From Rhodobacter sp. 24-YEA-8 (GTDB lineage: Bacteria; Pseudomonadota; Alphaproteobacteria; Rhodobacterales; Rhodobacteraceae), in assembly GCF_900105075.1 (NCBI RefSeq), contig NZ_FNSK01000001.1:1377001-1441000 (forward strand): a stretch of DNA of 64,000 nt, read 5' to 3'. The notes under the pieces are model-generated. The model did no database searches. It was not told the origin of the DNA and saw only the letters and a program-made list of their open reading frames with translations. Positions 39,794-48,970 of this stretch are shown here, piece by piece; the first letter of the stretch is position 1, and every line of letters starts with the position of its first letter. Made by a program: the position numbers and the translations under genes.

Positions 39794-39953
39794 CTGGCGC
39801 ATCCTCCTCCTGTCACATAGGGCTGAAATCCGCAGCGGTTTCGCGCGGTTTTCCGACTGCTACCAAGTTGATAGCTGCGGGGCAAGTTCCGGCGAACAGC
39901 ACCGGCGAAGAGCGCCGAAACCACCCGCGTCGGTTCGGCTGCAGGCGCGGCGT

Positions 39954-40694
39954 TCACGGTGCAGGCGCAGGTGTTCCGGTTGCGGGATCCTGAACCGGCG
40001 CAGGCACGGGGTCTGCACCGCCCTCTGTGCCCTGCCCATCGCCCTCCCCATCCCCGGGCGCGGCTTCGGGCGCCGGCAGACGCTGATCCATCAGGGCAAT
40101 CGCACGCTGCGTCACATCCGCCGAGGAACGCGAGAGAATCAGAACATCATCGCCAATGATCGCCACTGCGCCATATTCATCCAGCAACTCGGCCATCAGC
40201 GGCACCGAGAGATCGACAAAAACCTTGCGATCCTCGTCCAGCTTGCGGTTGATCGCGCGCACTTTCGCATCCTGCGACTGGCGGAACTCCTCGACCTTGG
40301 TGTCGAAATCGCGCGCCAGAACCGAGAATGCCTCCGCCGTCATCCCGGCGCGTTTCCCCGTCAGATCACGCTCTTCCTGTTCCAGCGCGGCCTCGATGGC
40401 GCGGTTCTCGGCGCTGACTTCGGCGGCCGCCAGTTCCGCCGCTTGCGTTGCGGCCCTCCCCCAGGCGGATTTCTCGAAAAGCTCCGCCTGGTTGAGGGTC
40501 AAAAGTGCGAAAGTCTCGCGCTTGCCTGATGCGTCCGCGCCCGTGGCAGCCTCGCCCGCAGCCGCAGCGGGGGCAGTTTCTGCCCCCTGGGAGGCCGCAG
40601 GGACTTCGGCGTCCTGCGCAAAAGCTGCGCCCGCGCAGACCGGCAGCAGTGCCAGGCCCGCCAGCATCATCCCCCGGAGCGCAGGCGCCGCCAT
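39954..40694 (-). CDS. OmpH/Skp family periplasmic chaperone
   Basis: A 246-residue protein. A signal peptide (cleavage near AFA-QD, residue 26) is followed by an Ala-rich low-complexity stretch, then the Skp core from LLTLNQAELFEKSAWG near residue 65. A long charged helix follows (AEVSAENRAIEAALEQEERDL) and the strand AVAIIGDDVLILSRSSADVT. The C-terminus is Pro/Ala/Gly-rich and disordered. It should hold unfolded outer-membrane proteins for BamA, whose gene ends one base upstream. The disordered tail makes it longer than E. coli Skp (161). Confidence 0.9.
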   Translation of the reverse strand: MAAPALRGMMLAGLALLPVCAGAAFAQDAEVPAASQGAETAPAAAAGEAATGADASGKRETFALLTLNQAELFEKSAWGRAATQAAELAAAEVSAENRAIEAALEQEERDLTGKRAGMTAEAFSVLARDFDTKVEEFRQSQDAKVRAINRKLDEDRKVFVDLSVPLMAELLDEYGAVAIIGDDVLILSRSSADVTQRAIALMDQRLPAPEAAPGDGEGDGQGTEGGADPVPAPVQDPATGTPAPAP

Positions 40695-40695
40695 C

Positions 40696-43095
40696 TCAGA
40701 ACTTGGTCGAAACGGTCAGGTCGAAGGACTGCGTTTTATCGTAGTCTTCCTTCTTGAGCGCCTTGGCAAAGTTGAAGCGCAGCGGCCCCACCGGCGTATC
40801 CCAGAGAACCGAGACACCGACCGCAACACGCGGCTTGAAACTGTCATCGATGGTCCCGGCAAGGCCTGCTTTGTCCGTAAGGCTCCAGACCGAGCCGATA
40901 TCGAGGAAGGCAGCGCCCATGATGCCGTATTCTTCGGGCAGGCCGACCGGGAATTCCGATTCGAACCGCGCCACAGCAAAGACGTTGCCGCCGAGCGCAT
41001 CTTCGAGATCGGTGCCGTCACGCGGGCCGATCCCGTTGGGCTCAAAGCCGCGCATCTTGCCGCGCAGGAAGAAGCGGTCGGTCACGCGGGTGCCGGTATC
41101 GCCAAGATCCTGGAGATGCCCTGCTTCGAAGATCGCGCGAATCGTGACTTCCTCATTCCAGATCTTCTGTTCGCCCATAGCGAAAAGCGATGTGGTGAGG
41201 AATTTGGTGTCGCCGCCAAGCCCGCCGATATCCTGGCCAAAGCGGAACAACAGGCCGCGCGTCGGATCAAGCCCGGTGATGCGGCTGTCATATTCATAAG
41301 TATAGCCGATGGACGACGAGGTCAGCGCACCGCGGCTGACTTCATCCTTCAGGATCGGCGACCGCAGCGAAATCGGCGTCGGCGGCACGGTGCTGTTATC
41401 GTATTCATCCGCATCGAGATCGAAGATGTCGTCCCGGCTGAGCCGATAGCGCAGGCTGAGGCGCGATTGTTCACCCAGCGGGAAGCCAAGCGCGAGCGAG
41501 AACCCGGCGCTGCGGGTGTTGTAGAGCGCATAATCCGAATCGGTTGTGCGATAGAACAACCCGAAGGAAAGGCTCAGATCCCGGCCGAAAAGTGCAGGTT
41601 CGGTGAAGGAGAAGCTCGAGCTTTGATTGTCCGAGGTGGTTGCGACGCTGGCCGCAATCGACTGGCCACGGCCAAGGAAGTTCGATTCCGCGAAACTGAC
41701 CGAGATCCCTGCCCCGGATTCGACCGAATAGCTCAGACCAAAGCCAAGCGAGCCGGTCGGCTGTTCATCGACATCGACATTCACGACCACCTGATCCGGG
41801 GCCGAGCCCGGTTCAGCATTCACCCGCGCATCCGAGAAGAAGCCGAGCGCGCGGATCCGTTCCGCCGATTGCCGGATCTCGCGCGCGTTGAAGGGGTCGC
41901 CTTCAACGCTGCGGAACTGCCGTCGGACGACTTCGTCCAGCGTGGTGGCATTGCCTTCAATATCGATACGTTCGACGAAAATCTTCTCGCCGCGCACCAC
42001 CGCGAATTCGATATTGACGCGCTGATTGCGGTCATCACGGGTGATACGGGGTTCGACGCGGACGAAATTCAGCCCCTTCTTCAGGGCGAGATTTTCCATC
42101 CGGGCGATATTGTTGTCGATCAGCGCCGGGCTCCAGGTCTGGCCTGCCCGGATCTTCTGCACCGCCGCGAAATCGTCGGCAGCAACGCCTTCGACCTCGG
42201 ACACGGTAGAGATCGCGCCGATGGAATATTGCTGGCCTTCCCGGATGGTGAAGGTCACGAAGCTTGCATCGCGTTCGCGCGAGACTTCGGCCGAGGCGTC
42301 AAGCACCTGGAAATCGATATAGCCGCGCGAACGGTAGAATTCGGTCAAAAGCTGTTTGTCGACGTCGATCCGTTCCGAGACATAGGTGTCGCGCTGGATG
42401 ATCTGGCGCAAAAGCCCCGCCTGTTTGGTCTGCAGGACCTGACGCAGCCGGCGGTCCGAGAAGGCGCGGTTCCCGACAAAGGAAAGCTGCTCGATCTCGA
42501 CGACTTTGCCCTCGGTGATCTCGAAGACCAGATCGACCCGGTTGCCATCGCGACGGATGACCTTGGGGTTGACGGTAGCAGCAATACGGCCCCGCTGGCG
42601 GTAGACTTCGGCCAGGGTCGCCGCATCGGCTTCGGCGGTCGAGGGAGAAAAGACGTGACGCGACTGCGATTTCACCAGTTTGGCGAGATCGTCATCCTTG
42701 ATGCGCCTGTTGCCCTCGAAGCTGATCACATTGATGAAGGGATATTCCTTCACTTTGATCACGAGCGTATTGCCCTGGGGGACGATCTCGACCGTCTCAA
42801 AAAGGCCCGAGCCATTGATCCGCTGATAGGCGTCATTCAGCGCCCCGGCCGAAACCTCCTGGCCACGGCTGATTCCCGCATAAGACAGGATGGTAGAGGC
42901 ATCGACGCGCTCATTGCCTTCGACCTTCACCGCTGAAAAGGCGAAAACCTGGGCGAAGGCGGGCTTGAGCCAGACCGGCGTCGAGGCCACCGATCCGAGC
43001 AAAACCGCAGTCACAAGCGTGACCCCGGCAACCCTCTTGCGGCCACCGGCAATACCACCGGCGCGCTGCTGTTTCCGGATCGAGCTTTTCACCAT
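40696..43095 (-). CDS. bamA: Outer membrane protein assembly factor BamA
   Basis: A 799-residue Omp85 protein. A signal peptide region (to about residue 48) precedes five POTRA domains starting at FSAVKVEGNERVDASTILSY and including ISFEGNRRIKDDDLAKLV and LSFVGNRAFSDRRLRQVL. The C-terminal 16-strand barrel begins near residue 440, shows the lid-lock RGF-type motif as KMRGFEPNGIGPRD, and ends in the terminal Phe of DLTVSTKF. It inserts barrel proteins into the outer membrane. It is preceded by a terminator-like hairpin, so it probably also has its own promoter. Confidence 0.96.
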   Translation of the reverse strand: MVKSSIRKQQRAGGIAGGRKRVAGVTLVTAVLLGSVASTPVWLKPAFAQVFAFSAVKVEGNERVDASTILSYAGISRGQEVSAGALNDAYQRINGSGLFETVEIVPQGNTLVIKVKEYPFINVISFEGNRRIKDDDLAKLVKSQSRHVFSPSTAEADAATLAEVYRQRGRIAATVNPKVIRRDGNRVDLVFEITEGKVVEIEQLSFVGNRAFSDRRLRQVLQTKQAGLLRQIIQRDTYVSERIDVDKQLLTEFYRSRGYIDFQVLDASAEVSRERDASFVTFTIREGQQYSIGAISTVSEVEGVAADDFAAVQKIRAGQTWSPALIDNNIARMENLALKKGLNFVRVEPRITRDDRNQRVNIEFAVVRGEKIFVERIDIEGNATTLDEVVRRQFRSVEGDPFNAREIRQSAERIRALGFFSDARVNAEPGSAPDQVVVNVDVDEQPTGSLGFGLSYSVESGAGISVSFAESNFLGRGQSIAASVATTSDNQSSSFSFTEPALFGRDLSLSFGLFYRTTDSDYALYNTRSAGFSLALGFPLGEQSRLSLRYRLSRDDIFDLDADEYDNSTVPPTPISLRSPILKDEVSRGALTSSSIGYTYEYDSRITGLDPTRGLLFRFGQDIGGLGGDTKFLTTSLFAMGEQKIWNEEVTIRAIFEAGHLQDLGDTGTRVTDRFFLRGKMRGFEPNGIGPRDGTDLEDALGGNVFAVARFESEFPVGLPEEYGIMGAAFLDIGSVWSLTDKAGLAGTIDDSFKPRVAVGVSVLWDTPVGPLRFNFAKALKKEDYDKTQSFDLTVSTKF

Positions 43096-43362
43096 GACCT
43101 GCCACGCGCTCCGCAGTACAATTTTCCCTGTGTCTGACTAACGACAAAGCCGGCCCTTGTCAAAAGCCTGCGGTCCTTGTGGATAAGTCTGGCAGATATA
43201 GTATGTCACCCCGCTGATCGCCGCATACGAGACAGGCGACACAAGCGCGGCACAACCCGAAGGAAGCTGCGGCCAGGGCGAATGCACCGATATGCCGTGA
43301 AATCAGCAGAAATACGCGCCCGGACCGGGGGCTTCCCGCCACCTTCCCCGCGGTCTGATGGC
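43096..43362. other. Probable bamA promoter region
   Basis: About 270 bases without a gene between the terminator and the bamA start. I see no conserved operator. It should hold the bamA promoter, since the upstream hairpin would block read-through from rseP. Confidence 0.4.
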
Positions 43363-43398
43363 CGAAAAAGCGAAAACCCGGCACGAAAGAGCCGGGTT
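43363..43398 (-). terminator. Rho-independent terminator upstream of bamA
   Basis: On the minus strand, a perfect 8-bp stem AACCCGGC/GCCGGGTT with an 8-base loop is followed by TTCGCTTTTT. It lies about 90 bases past the small ORF at 43485-43649. Confidence 0.8.
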
Positions 43399-43484
43399 CG
43401 GGTTGTTTCTCACAGGTGTCACAAAGCCACAGCGCGGTCAGCAAGCGGCGGAAACCTGCCTGGCGCGGACCACGTAATGTCGCC

Positions 43485-43649
43485 TCAGGGCGTGATGTGC
43501 ACGGGCGCCGCGTAATAGCCCAGAATGGCGGAGCCCAGAAATGCCCCCGCAAGAAGACCGGCCACAATCGTTCCCATGGTGAAAATCCGGTCGAAATTGA
43601 TCCTGGCAAGCAGGACAAGACCCGGGAAAGTGCGTTCAACCAGCTGCAT
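43485..43649 (-). CDS. Small membrane protein, 54 residues, between rseP and bamA
   Basis: An ORF reading MQLVERTFPGLVLLARINFD, then RIFTMGTIVAGLLAGAFLGS and AILGYYAAPVHITP. Residues 25-46 form one hydrophobic, Gly/Ala-rich helix. AGAGGTGATGCT before the ATG gives a fair ribosome-binding site, and a terminator follows on the same strand. No family is recognised; a shorter start at Met25 is possible. It lies 113 bases downstream of rseP and is probably the last gene of that transcript. Confidence 0.6.
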   Translation of the reverse strand: MQLVERTFPGLVLLARINFDRIFTMGTIVAGLLAGAFLGSAILGYYAAPVHITP

Positions 43650-43762
43650 AGCATCACCTCTTGTTAGGCAGAGGGATAGGCCGTGAATCTGGCGAGACTA
43701 AGGCGCAAACCGCGCAGGATCCGGCGGTGCCGGGAAAACCGCCCCGGCCACCGCCGTCCATG

Positions 43763-45094
43763 TCAGACACAGGTGACGTCATTCCACAGCGCAAAGGCCA
43801 TCAGCGACAGAAGCAGCGTCAGCCCGACCGTCATCAGAACCCGCAGCGCCCCGTCCGAGGGCGGCTTGCCCGTCACGGCCTCAAAAGCGTGGAACACGAG
43901 ATGGCCGCCATCCAGCACCGGAATCGGCAGAAGGTTCAGGATCCCGACCCCCAGTGACAGCACCGCGAGCATGCTCAGGAAGCCCATGGTCCCGGTTTTC
44001 GCCGCATCTCCCATGGTTTCGGCCATGCCGATCACGCCCGACATATTGCAGGTGGAAATCTGCCCGACGATCATATGCCACAGGCCCGAGAAGGTGGTGG
44101 TGGTCATATTCCACATCGCGCTGGCGGCGGTTGTGACTGCCTCCCAGACGCCGGCCGGGCGGCTCGCGGGTTCAAAAGTCATGCCGGAAAAGGCACCGAG
44201 CAGCCAGCGGGTCTCGAAACCGCCGCCATCAGCCGCCGCGCGCGGCACATCGCGCGAACGCGGCGTCAGCTCCAGATCGAAAGTACGGCCATCGCGCCAG
44301 ACCGTCAGCGGCAGGGTGCGGCCATTCGAGCCGCGCACGATATCCGCCAGATCCTCAAACGCGTTGATGTCCTTGCCATCGGCCCTGACCACCACATCGC
44401 CCGCCTGTAGACCAGCATCAATCGCGGCCGATTTCACCTGCACGCCGCCCATCAGGCCGGGCTGCGGATGCGGCGCCATCAGCGTCAGTTCCTGACCGTC
44501 CCGCTCGACGCGGAACTCCACTTCGGCGTCGCGCGGCAAGGCCCGCATCGCCTCGCCAAAGCTCTTATTGTCCGGCGTAGCCCGCCCGCCAAGCGCGAGA
44601 ATGACATCGCCCTCCTGCAGCGTCTGCACCCCGGGCACCGGCACCAGCTTGCCCACGATGGGCCGGTCCAGCGCTATGCCGTTGAACAACACCGTGCCCA
44701 ACAGGATCGCGAAGGTCAGAATGAAATTGGCCACCGGCCCGGCCAGCACGGTCGAGGCCCGCGCCCAGAGAGGCGCCCCCGCCATCGTATGGCGACGCTC
44801 AGACGCGCTCAGCCCCGAAGGCACCTCGGACCGGACAGAGGCCGCATCGGCATCACCGAGGAATTTCACATAGCCGCCAAAGGGAATCGCCGCGACCTGC
44901 CAGCGCGTGCCGCGCTTATCCACCCGCGACAGCAGCACCGGCCCGAATCCAAGCGAGAAGACCTCGGCGTGAATCCCCGACCAGCGTCCGATGATGTAAT
45001 GGCCATATTCATGGATCGCCACGATGATCGAAAGCGCGACAATGAAGAAGACGACCGACCAGGCGGCCCCCGTGAGCAGTCCGAGGATATCCAT
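43763..45094 (-). CDS. rseP: RIP metalloprotease RseP
   Basis: A 443-residue site-2 protease of the inner membrane. The zinc motif is HEYGH in VAIHEYGHYIIGRWSG near residue 28, and the third ligand is in NLLPIPVLDGGHLVFHAFEA near residue 390. One clear PDZ domain (VQVKSAAIDAGLQAGDVVVR) and a preceding degenerate one lie in the periplasmic loop. It cleaves anti-sigma factors such as RseA after a first cut, or signal-peptide remnants. It follows dxr by about 70 bases. Confidence 0.95.
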   Translation of the reverse strand: MDILGLLTGAAWSVVFFIVALSIIVAIHEYGHYIIGRWSGIHAEVFSLGFGPVLLSRVDKRGTRWQVAAIPFGGYVKFLGDADAASVRSEVPSGLSASERRHTMAGAPLWARASTVLAGPVANFILTFAILLGTVLFNGIALDRPIVGKLVPVPGVQTLQEGDVILALGGRATPDNKSFGEAMRALPRDAEVEFRVERDGQELTLMAPHPQPGLMGGVQVKSAAIDAGLQAGDVVVRADGKDINAFEDLADIVRGSNGRTLPLTVWRDGRTFDLELTPRSRDVPRAAADGGGFETRWLLGAFSGMTFEPASRPAGVWEAVTTAASAMWNMTTTTFSGLWHMIVGQISTCNMSGVIGMAETMGDAAKTGTMGFLSMLAVLSLGVGILNLLPIPVLDGGHLVFHAFEAVTGKPPSDGALRVLMTVGLTLLLSLMAFALWNDVTCV

Positions 45095-45167
45095 AAATCA
45101 GCCGTTCCTTATGCCTGTTCGTCTGCTTTTAGTCTGTTTGTCTGCTTTTTTCTTCAGACCGCGTCTT

Positions 45168-46349
45168 TCAGACCGCGCGCGCGGGGTCAGCTGCGATCTC
45201 TGCCGCGCGGATCCTTGCGAGATGGTCCATCGCGAGCACATCCTCAAGAGAGCCTGCGTCTTTGTGAAGGCCGGAATCTGACGAAAGCCTGGTCAAGGTC
45301 GCCTCGACCAGCCGCGCCATATCCATGAACCCGATCTTATCCGCGAGGAAAAGATCCAGCGCGATCTCTTTCGCGGCATTGAAGGCGGCACCGGCAAGGC
45401 CGCGCACCTCCATCACCTCACGCGCCAGCCGCAGGGCCGGGAAACGGGTCTCATCGGGGGCTTCGAAACTCAGCTTCGTCAGTTTCGCAAGATCAAGCCG
45501 CGCCACCGGCAGCGCGGCACGCTCCGGCCAGTTCAGCGCATAGCCGATCGGGTGGCGCATATCCGGCACGCCCAGATGCGCCATCACCGCGCCATCCTGA
45601 AAGCCGACCATCGAATGGATGATGCTTTCACGGTGGATGATCACCTCGACCTGATCGGGCCTGACGCCGAACAGCTCGCGCGCCTCGATCACCTCAAGCG
45701 CCTTGTTGAACATCGAAGCGGAATCGATGGTGATCCGCTGCCCCATCGACCAGTTTGGATGCGCCAGCGCCTCGGCCACCGTGGCGGTCTCCAGCCGCGC
45801 CAGCGGCCAGTCGCGCAAAGCGCCCCCCGAAGCGGTCAGGATGATACGGTCAATCGTATCGGGTTCTTCCCCCGCAAGTGCCTGAAAAATCGCGGAATGC
45901 TCGCTGTCGACCGGCAGGATATGGCCGCCGGTCTCGCGCATCCGCCGCATCATCAGCGGGCCGGCGGCAACCAGGCTTTCCTTATTCGCGAGCGCCAGCG
46001 TGGCACCGGCCTCAAGTGCGGCAAGGCCCGGAATAAGCCCCGCCGCGCCGATGATCGCATTCAGCGTGAGACTGACGGGGCGAGCGGCGGCCTCGCGGAT
46101 AGCCTCAGGCCCGGCGGCGATAGCAATCCCGCTGCCCGCAAGTGCATCGCGCAGATCCCGCAGCAGCCCGGGTTCGGATGTCACCACGATTTCAGGCCGG
46201 AGCGCCAGCGCCTGTTCGGCCAGAAGTGCGATATTGCGCCCGCCGGTCAGGGCGGTGACGGCAAAGGTGCCTTCTGCGGCGCGGGATACAAGGTCAATAG
46301 TCTGGGTGCCGACCGAGCCGGTCGCGCCAAGGATGGATATCTTGCGCAA
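45168..46349 (-). CDS. dxr: 1-deoxy-D-xylulose 5-phosphate reductoisomerase
   Basis: A 393-residue NADPH enzyme making MEP, the committed step of the non-mevalonate isoprenoid pathway. The cofactor motif ILGATGSVGTQTIDLV is at the start. Further motifs are ALANKESLVAAGPLMM near residue 120, the metal-binding PVDSEHSAIFQAL near 148, and the flexible-loop region HPNWSMGQRITIDSASMFNK near 200. It is 4 bases from cdsA. Its product feeds undecaprenyl phosphate through UppS in the same operon. Confidence 0.96.
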   Translation of the reverse strand: MRKISILGATGSVGTQTIDLVSRAAEGTFAVTALTGGRNIALLAEQALALRPEIVVTSEPGLLRDLRDALAGSGIAIAAGPEAIREAAARPVSLTLNAIIGAAGLIPGLAALEAGATLALANKESLVAAGPLMMRRMRETGGHILPVDSEHSAIFQALAGEEPDTIDRIILTASGGALRDWPLARLETATVAEALAHPNWSMGQRITIDSASMFNKALEVIEARELFGVRPDQVEVIIHRESIIHSMVGFQDGAVMAHLGVPDMRHPIGYALNWPERAALPVARLDLAKLTKLSFEAPDETRFPALRLAREVMEVRGLAGAAFNAAKEIALDLFLADKIGFMDMARLVEATLTRLSSDSGLHKDAGSLEDVLAMDHLARIRAAEIAADPARAV

Positions 46350-46353
46350 GGCC

Positions 46354-47205
46354 TTACTCCGTCACAGTGTGCGGCAGGTTGGCCGCCAGGGGCGCGAGAT
46401 CGCCGGCAACGGGCAGGAAATGCAGCCCGAGATTGAGGATCACCGCCAGAACCGCGGCAAAAGCCAGCGCATCGAAGCGGTCCAGAAGGCCACCATGGCC
46501 CGGGATCAGATTCGAGGCATCCTTGACCCCTGCCCGTCGCTTGATCGCCGATTCCGCGATATCGCCCAGTTGTCCCGCGAAAGCGATCAGAGGCGAGACC
46601 CACAGGACGGCCGCGCCAAAGCCGGCATAATGCCAGAAGGCAAAGCCCACCAGGGCCGCCCCGATCCAGCCCGCCGCCGTACCGGACCAGGTCTTTTTCG
46701 GGCTGATCTTCGGCCAGAATTTCGGCCCGCCGAGGATACGCCCTGCGAAATAGCCCAGCACATCCGAGGCCACCACCACCGAAATAAGCCAGGCAATCGC
46801 GACCACCCCATGCGTGTCGCTGCGCAGGATGATCAGTGCCATCGCCGTCACCACGATCACCAGCGCATAGGGCACGAAGACCAGAATGTCGCGGCGCGGC
46901 GTCAGCACCCCGATCAGCGAGGGCAGCAGTAGAAAGGGCAATGCCCAGGGCAGCGTGATCCCCATGATCAGCACCACCGCCGTGAGCCCCCCGAGCAGAA
47001 TAGAGGCATCAAACCCCTGCCCGCGCGTCATCCGCGCCAGTTCCCACATCATCAGCGCCGAAGAGAGCACCGCAAGCGCGAGAAACCAGATCCCGCCAAG
47101 CCAGATTGCAACCCCTCCGACCGCCAGCATGACAATGGCCGAAAGTATACGCGGCGCCAGATCACCCCATCTTGCCGATTTTTCGCCTGCGGATTTTGCG
47201 GTCAT
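46354..47205 (-). CDS. cdsA: Phosphatidate cytidylyltransferase
   Basis: A 283-residue inner-membrane enzyme making CDP-diacylglycerol for phospholipids. About eight helices are predicted. The signature region is ISPKKTWSGTAAGWIGAALV near residue 165 and the catalytic Ser/Lys/Asp segment AIKRRAGVKDASNLIPGHGG with LLDRFDAL near 240. The cytoplasmic N-terminus is short and basic. It overlaps uppS by 4 bases. Confidence 0.95.
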   Translation of the reverse strand: MTAKSAGEKSARWGDLAPRILSAIVMLAVGGVAIWLGGIWFLALAVLSSALMMWELARMTRGQGFDASILLGGLTAVVLIMGITLPWALPFLLLPSLIGVLTPRRDILVFVPYALVIVVTAMALIILRSDTHGVVAIAWLISVVVASDVLGYFAGRILGGPKFWPKISPKKTWSGTAAGWIGAALVGFAFWHYAGFGAAVLWVSPLIAFAGQLGDIAESAIKRRAGVKDASNLIPGHGGLLDRFDALAFAAVLAVILNLGLHFLPVAGDLAPLAANLPHTVTE

Positions 47206-48029
47206 GGTTTTGTTCCGCCGAACCGGCGCTCCCGATTGCCGAAACGTGAAAGAATCGAGGCCAGTTCCTCCGGCGTGAAATCGGGCCAGAGTGTTTCGGT
47301 AAATTCATATTCCGAATAAGCCGCCTGCCAGACGAGAAAATTCGAGGTGCGGGTCTCGCCCGAGGTGCGGATCACCAGATCCGGATCGGGCACGTCGCCA
47401 GTGTCGAGCGCATGTGAGAACGCGGCATCGGTCAGGTCTGCGGGATTGAACCGCCCCTCGGCCGCCTCGGTCGCGATCCGGCGCGCGGCGCGCAGGATCT
47501 CGTCCCGGCCGCCGTAATTGATCGCAACGATCAGGTTCAGTCGGGTGAGATGCGCGGTCTTGGCCTCGATCCCCGCCATAAGGCGTTGCAGCTTTGGCGC
47601 CAGACGCGAGCGGTCCCCGACAAAGCGCAACCGCACGCCTTCGCGTGCCAGGGCTGCGGCCTCGCGCTGGATGAAATGCGCGAAAATCCCCATCAGACCA
47701 AGGACTTCCTCGGTCGATCGTTTCCAGTTTTCTGTCGAGAATGCGTAAAGCGTCAGCCAGCGCAGCCCCATATCCGGCGCGGCGCGCACGATTTCACGCA
47801 CCCGTTCCGCGCCCCGGCGATGCCCGACCAGTCGCGGCCAGCCGCGATTGGTCGCCCAGCGGCCATTGCCGTCCATGATGATCGCAACATGGCGCGCCGC
47901 CCCTGCACCTGCCTGCGCCTGATGCACCTGCGCGGCCGCATCTGGGCCTGATATGGCGGTGCCAGATCCGGAACTGCCAGATCCCGAAATGCGGGGCCCT
48001 GCGGCATCGGGGGTTTTAGCGGCGACCAT
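47202..48029 (-). CDS. uppS: Isoprenyl (undecaprenyl) diphosphate synthase
   Basis: A 275-residue cis-prenyltransferase that builds the C55 lipid carrier for peptidoglycan and O-antigen. The catalytic Asp53 lies in HVAIIMDGNGRWATNRGW. TLYAFSTENWKRSTEEV is near residue 92, and the C-terminal LVIRTSGETRTSNFLVWQAA and EFTETLWPDF motifs follow. The first 45 residues (Ser/Gly/Ala-rich) are an extension not found in E. coli UppS, but GGAGG precedes the ATG at 48029. It starts 20 bases after frr. Confidence 0.94.
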   Translation of the reverse strand: MVAAKTPDAAGPRISGSGSSGSGTAISGPDAAAQVHQAQAGAGAARHVAIIMDGNGRWATNRGWPRLVGHRRGAERVREIVRAAPDMGLRWLTLYAFSTENWKRSTEEVLGLMGIFAHFIQREAAALAREGVRLRFVGDRSRLAPKLQRLMAGIEAKTAHLTRLNLIVAINYGGRDEILRAARRIATEAAEGRFNPADLTDAAFSHALDTGDVPDPDLVIRTSGETRTSNFLVWQAAYSEYEFTETLWPDFTPEELASILSRFGNRERRFGGTKP

Positions 48030-48049
48030 GCGCGGCTCCTCCCGAAGGA

Positions 48050-48619
48050 TCAGACCTGCATGATCTCTGCCTGTTTGGTCTCAAGCGTCTGGTCAATCAG
48101 CTTGATATGCTTGTCGGTCAGTTCCTGGACCTCTTCTTCCCAGAATTTCTGGTCGTCTTCCGAGAGCGAGTTCTTCGTCTTGGCTTTCTTGATCTGATCC
48201 ATCCCGTCACGGCGCAGGTTGCGGATCGCAACTTTGGCATGCTCGGCATAGGAGCCGGCGACTTTGGTCAGTTCGCGGCGGCGTTCCTCGTTCAGCTCGG
48301 GGATCGGCAGCATGATGATCGGGCCATTGGTCTGCGGATTGATGCCCAGACCGGATTCGCGGATCGCCTTTTCCACCTTATTGATCATGCCCTTGTCCCA
48401 GACGTTGATCGTGACCATGCGTGGCTCGGGGACGTTGACGGTGCCAAGCTGGTTGATCGGCGTCATCTGGCCGTAAGCATCCACCATGATCGGCTCCAGC
48501 ATCGCGCCGGAGGCACGGCCGGTACGCAGGCTGGCAAATTCGACCCGCAGAGAGGCAATCGCCCCTTCCATGCGGCGAACAAGATCATCGGTGTCGAGCA
48601 TGAACTCTTCGTTCGACAT
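48050..48619 (-). CDS. frr: Ribosome recycling factor
   Basis: A 189-residue two-domain factor that splits post-termination ribosomes with EF-G. Core motifs are [20 protein letters not shown] near residue 32, [20 protein letters not shown] near 54, and the helical domain [20 protein letters not shown] near 107 with [16 protein letters not shown] near 132. GAGGA precedes the ATG. It is 351 bases downstream of pyrH, a wider gap than usual for this conserved pair. Confidence 0.97.
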   Translation of the reverse strand: MSNEEFMLDTDDLVRRMEGAIASLRVEFASLRTGRASGAMLEPIMVDAYGQMTPINQLGTVNVPEPRMVTINVWDKGMINKVEKAIRESGLGINPQTNGPIIMLPIPELNEERRRELTKVAGSYAEHAKVAIRNLRRDGMDQIKKAKTKNSLSEDDQKFWEEEVQELTDKHIKLIDQTLETKQAEIMQV

Positions 48620-48970
48620 CTGGCATATTCCTCAGGCTGGCCCGCGAGAGATGCGGGGAAATCTGGTTTCCTATAGGACAAAGATGGCCCGGGGTATAGA
48701 AGCTTGTGGCATGGAATGCCGCCCGCAACCGGGACCTGCGCAGAAATCCCCTTAGCGCAGGTATGGCGCGGGCGGTTTCCCTGCGCCCTTGCTCCTTATG
48801 CGCGGCGGCCTGTCCCGGCATGATGCCTCAGCGCAGTAAGCCGACAGGCCGGGCGTGGGTCACGGTGGCGCTGAAACCCTGCGTCAGCAGGCCCGGAAAC
48901 GGGCGGTCCCTGACATTCACATCGGAATGAAAGGACCGCCCCAGGTAATTCTGGCGACGACTGAGATATC
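48620..48970. other. pyrH-frr intergenic region with a large hairpin
   Basis: No gene seen in about 350 bases. A long stem lies close to pyrH: GGGCGGTCC (48901) pairs with GGACCGCCC (ending 48941), and inside it CATTC pairs with GAATG around a 6-base loop, separated by a 3-4-base internal bulge. No T-tract follows on the minus strand. The rest could hold an frr promoter. Confidence 0.5.

Noticed and set aside
40156..42936. A 926-codon open frame on the plus strand opposite bamA
   Set aside because: High-GC antisense artefact. It is fully covered by the well-supported bamA gene and has no recognisable motif or ribosome-binding site.
43160..43657. A 165-codon minus-strand frame in the rseP-bamA gap
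   Set aside because: Cys/Arg/Trp-rich with no start signal. The overlapping 54-codon frame has the better ribosome-binding site and membrane pattern.
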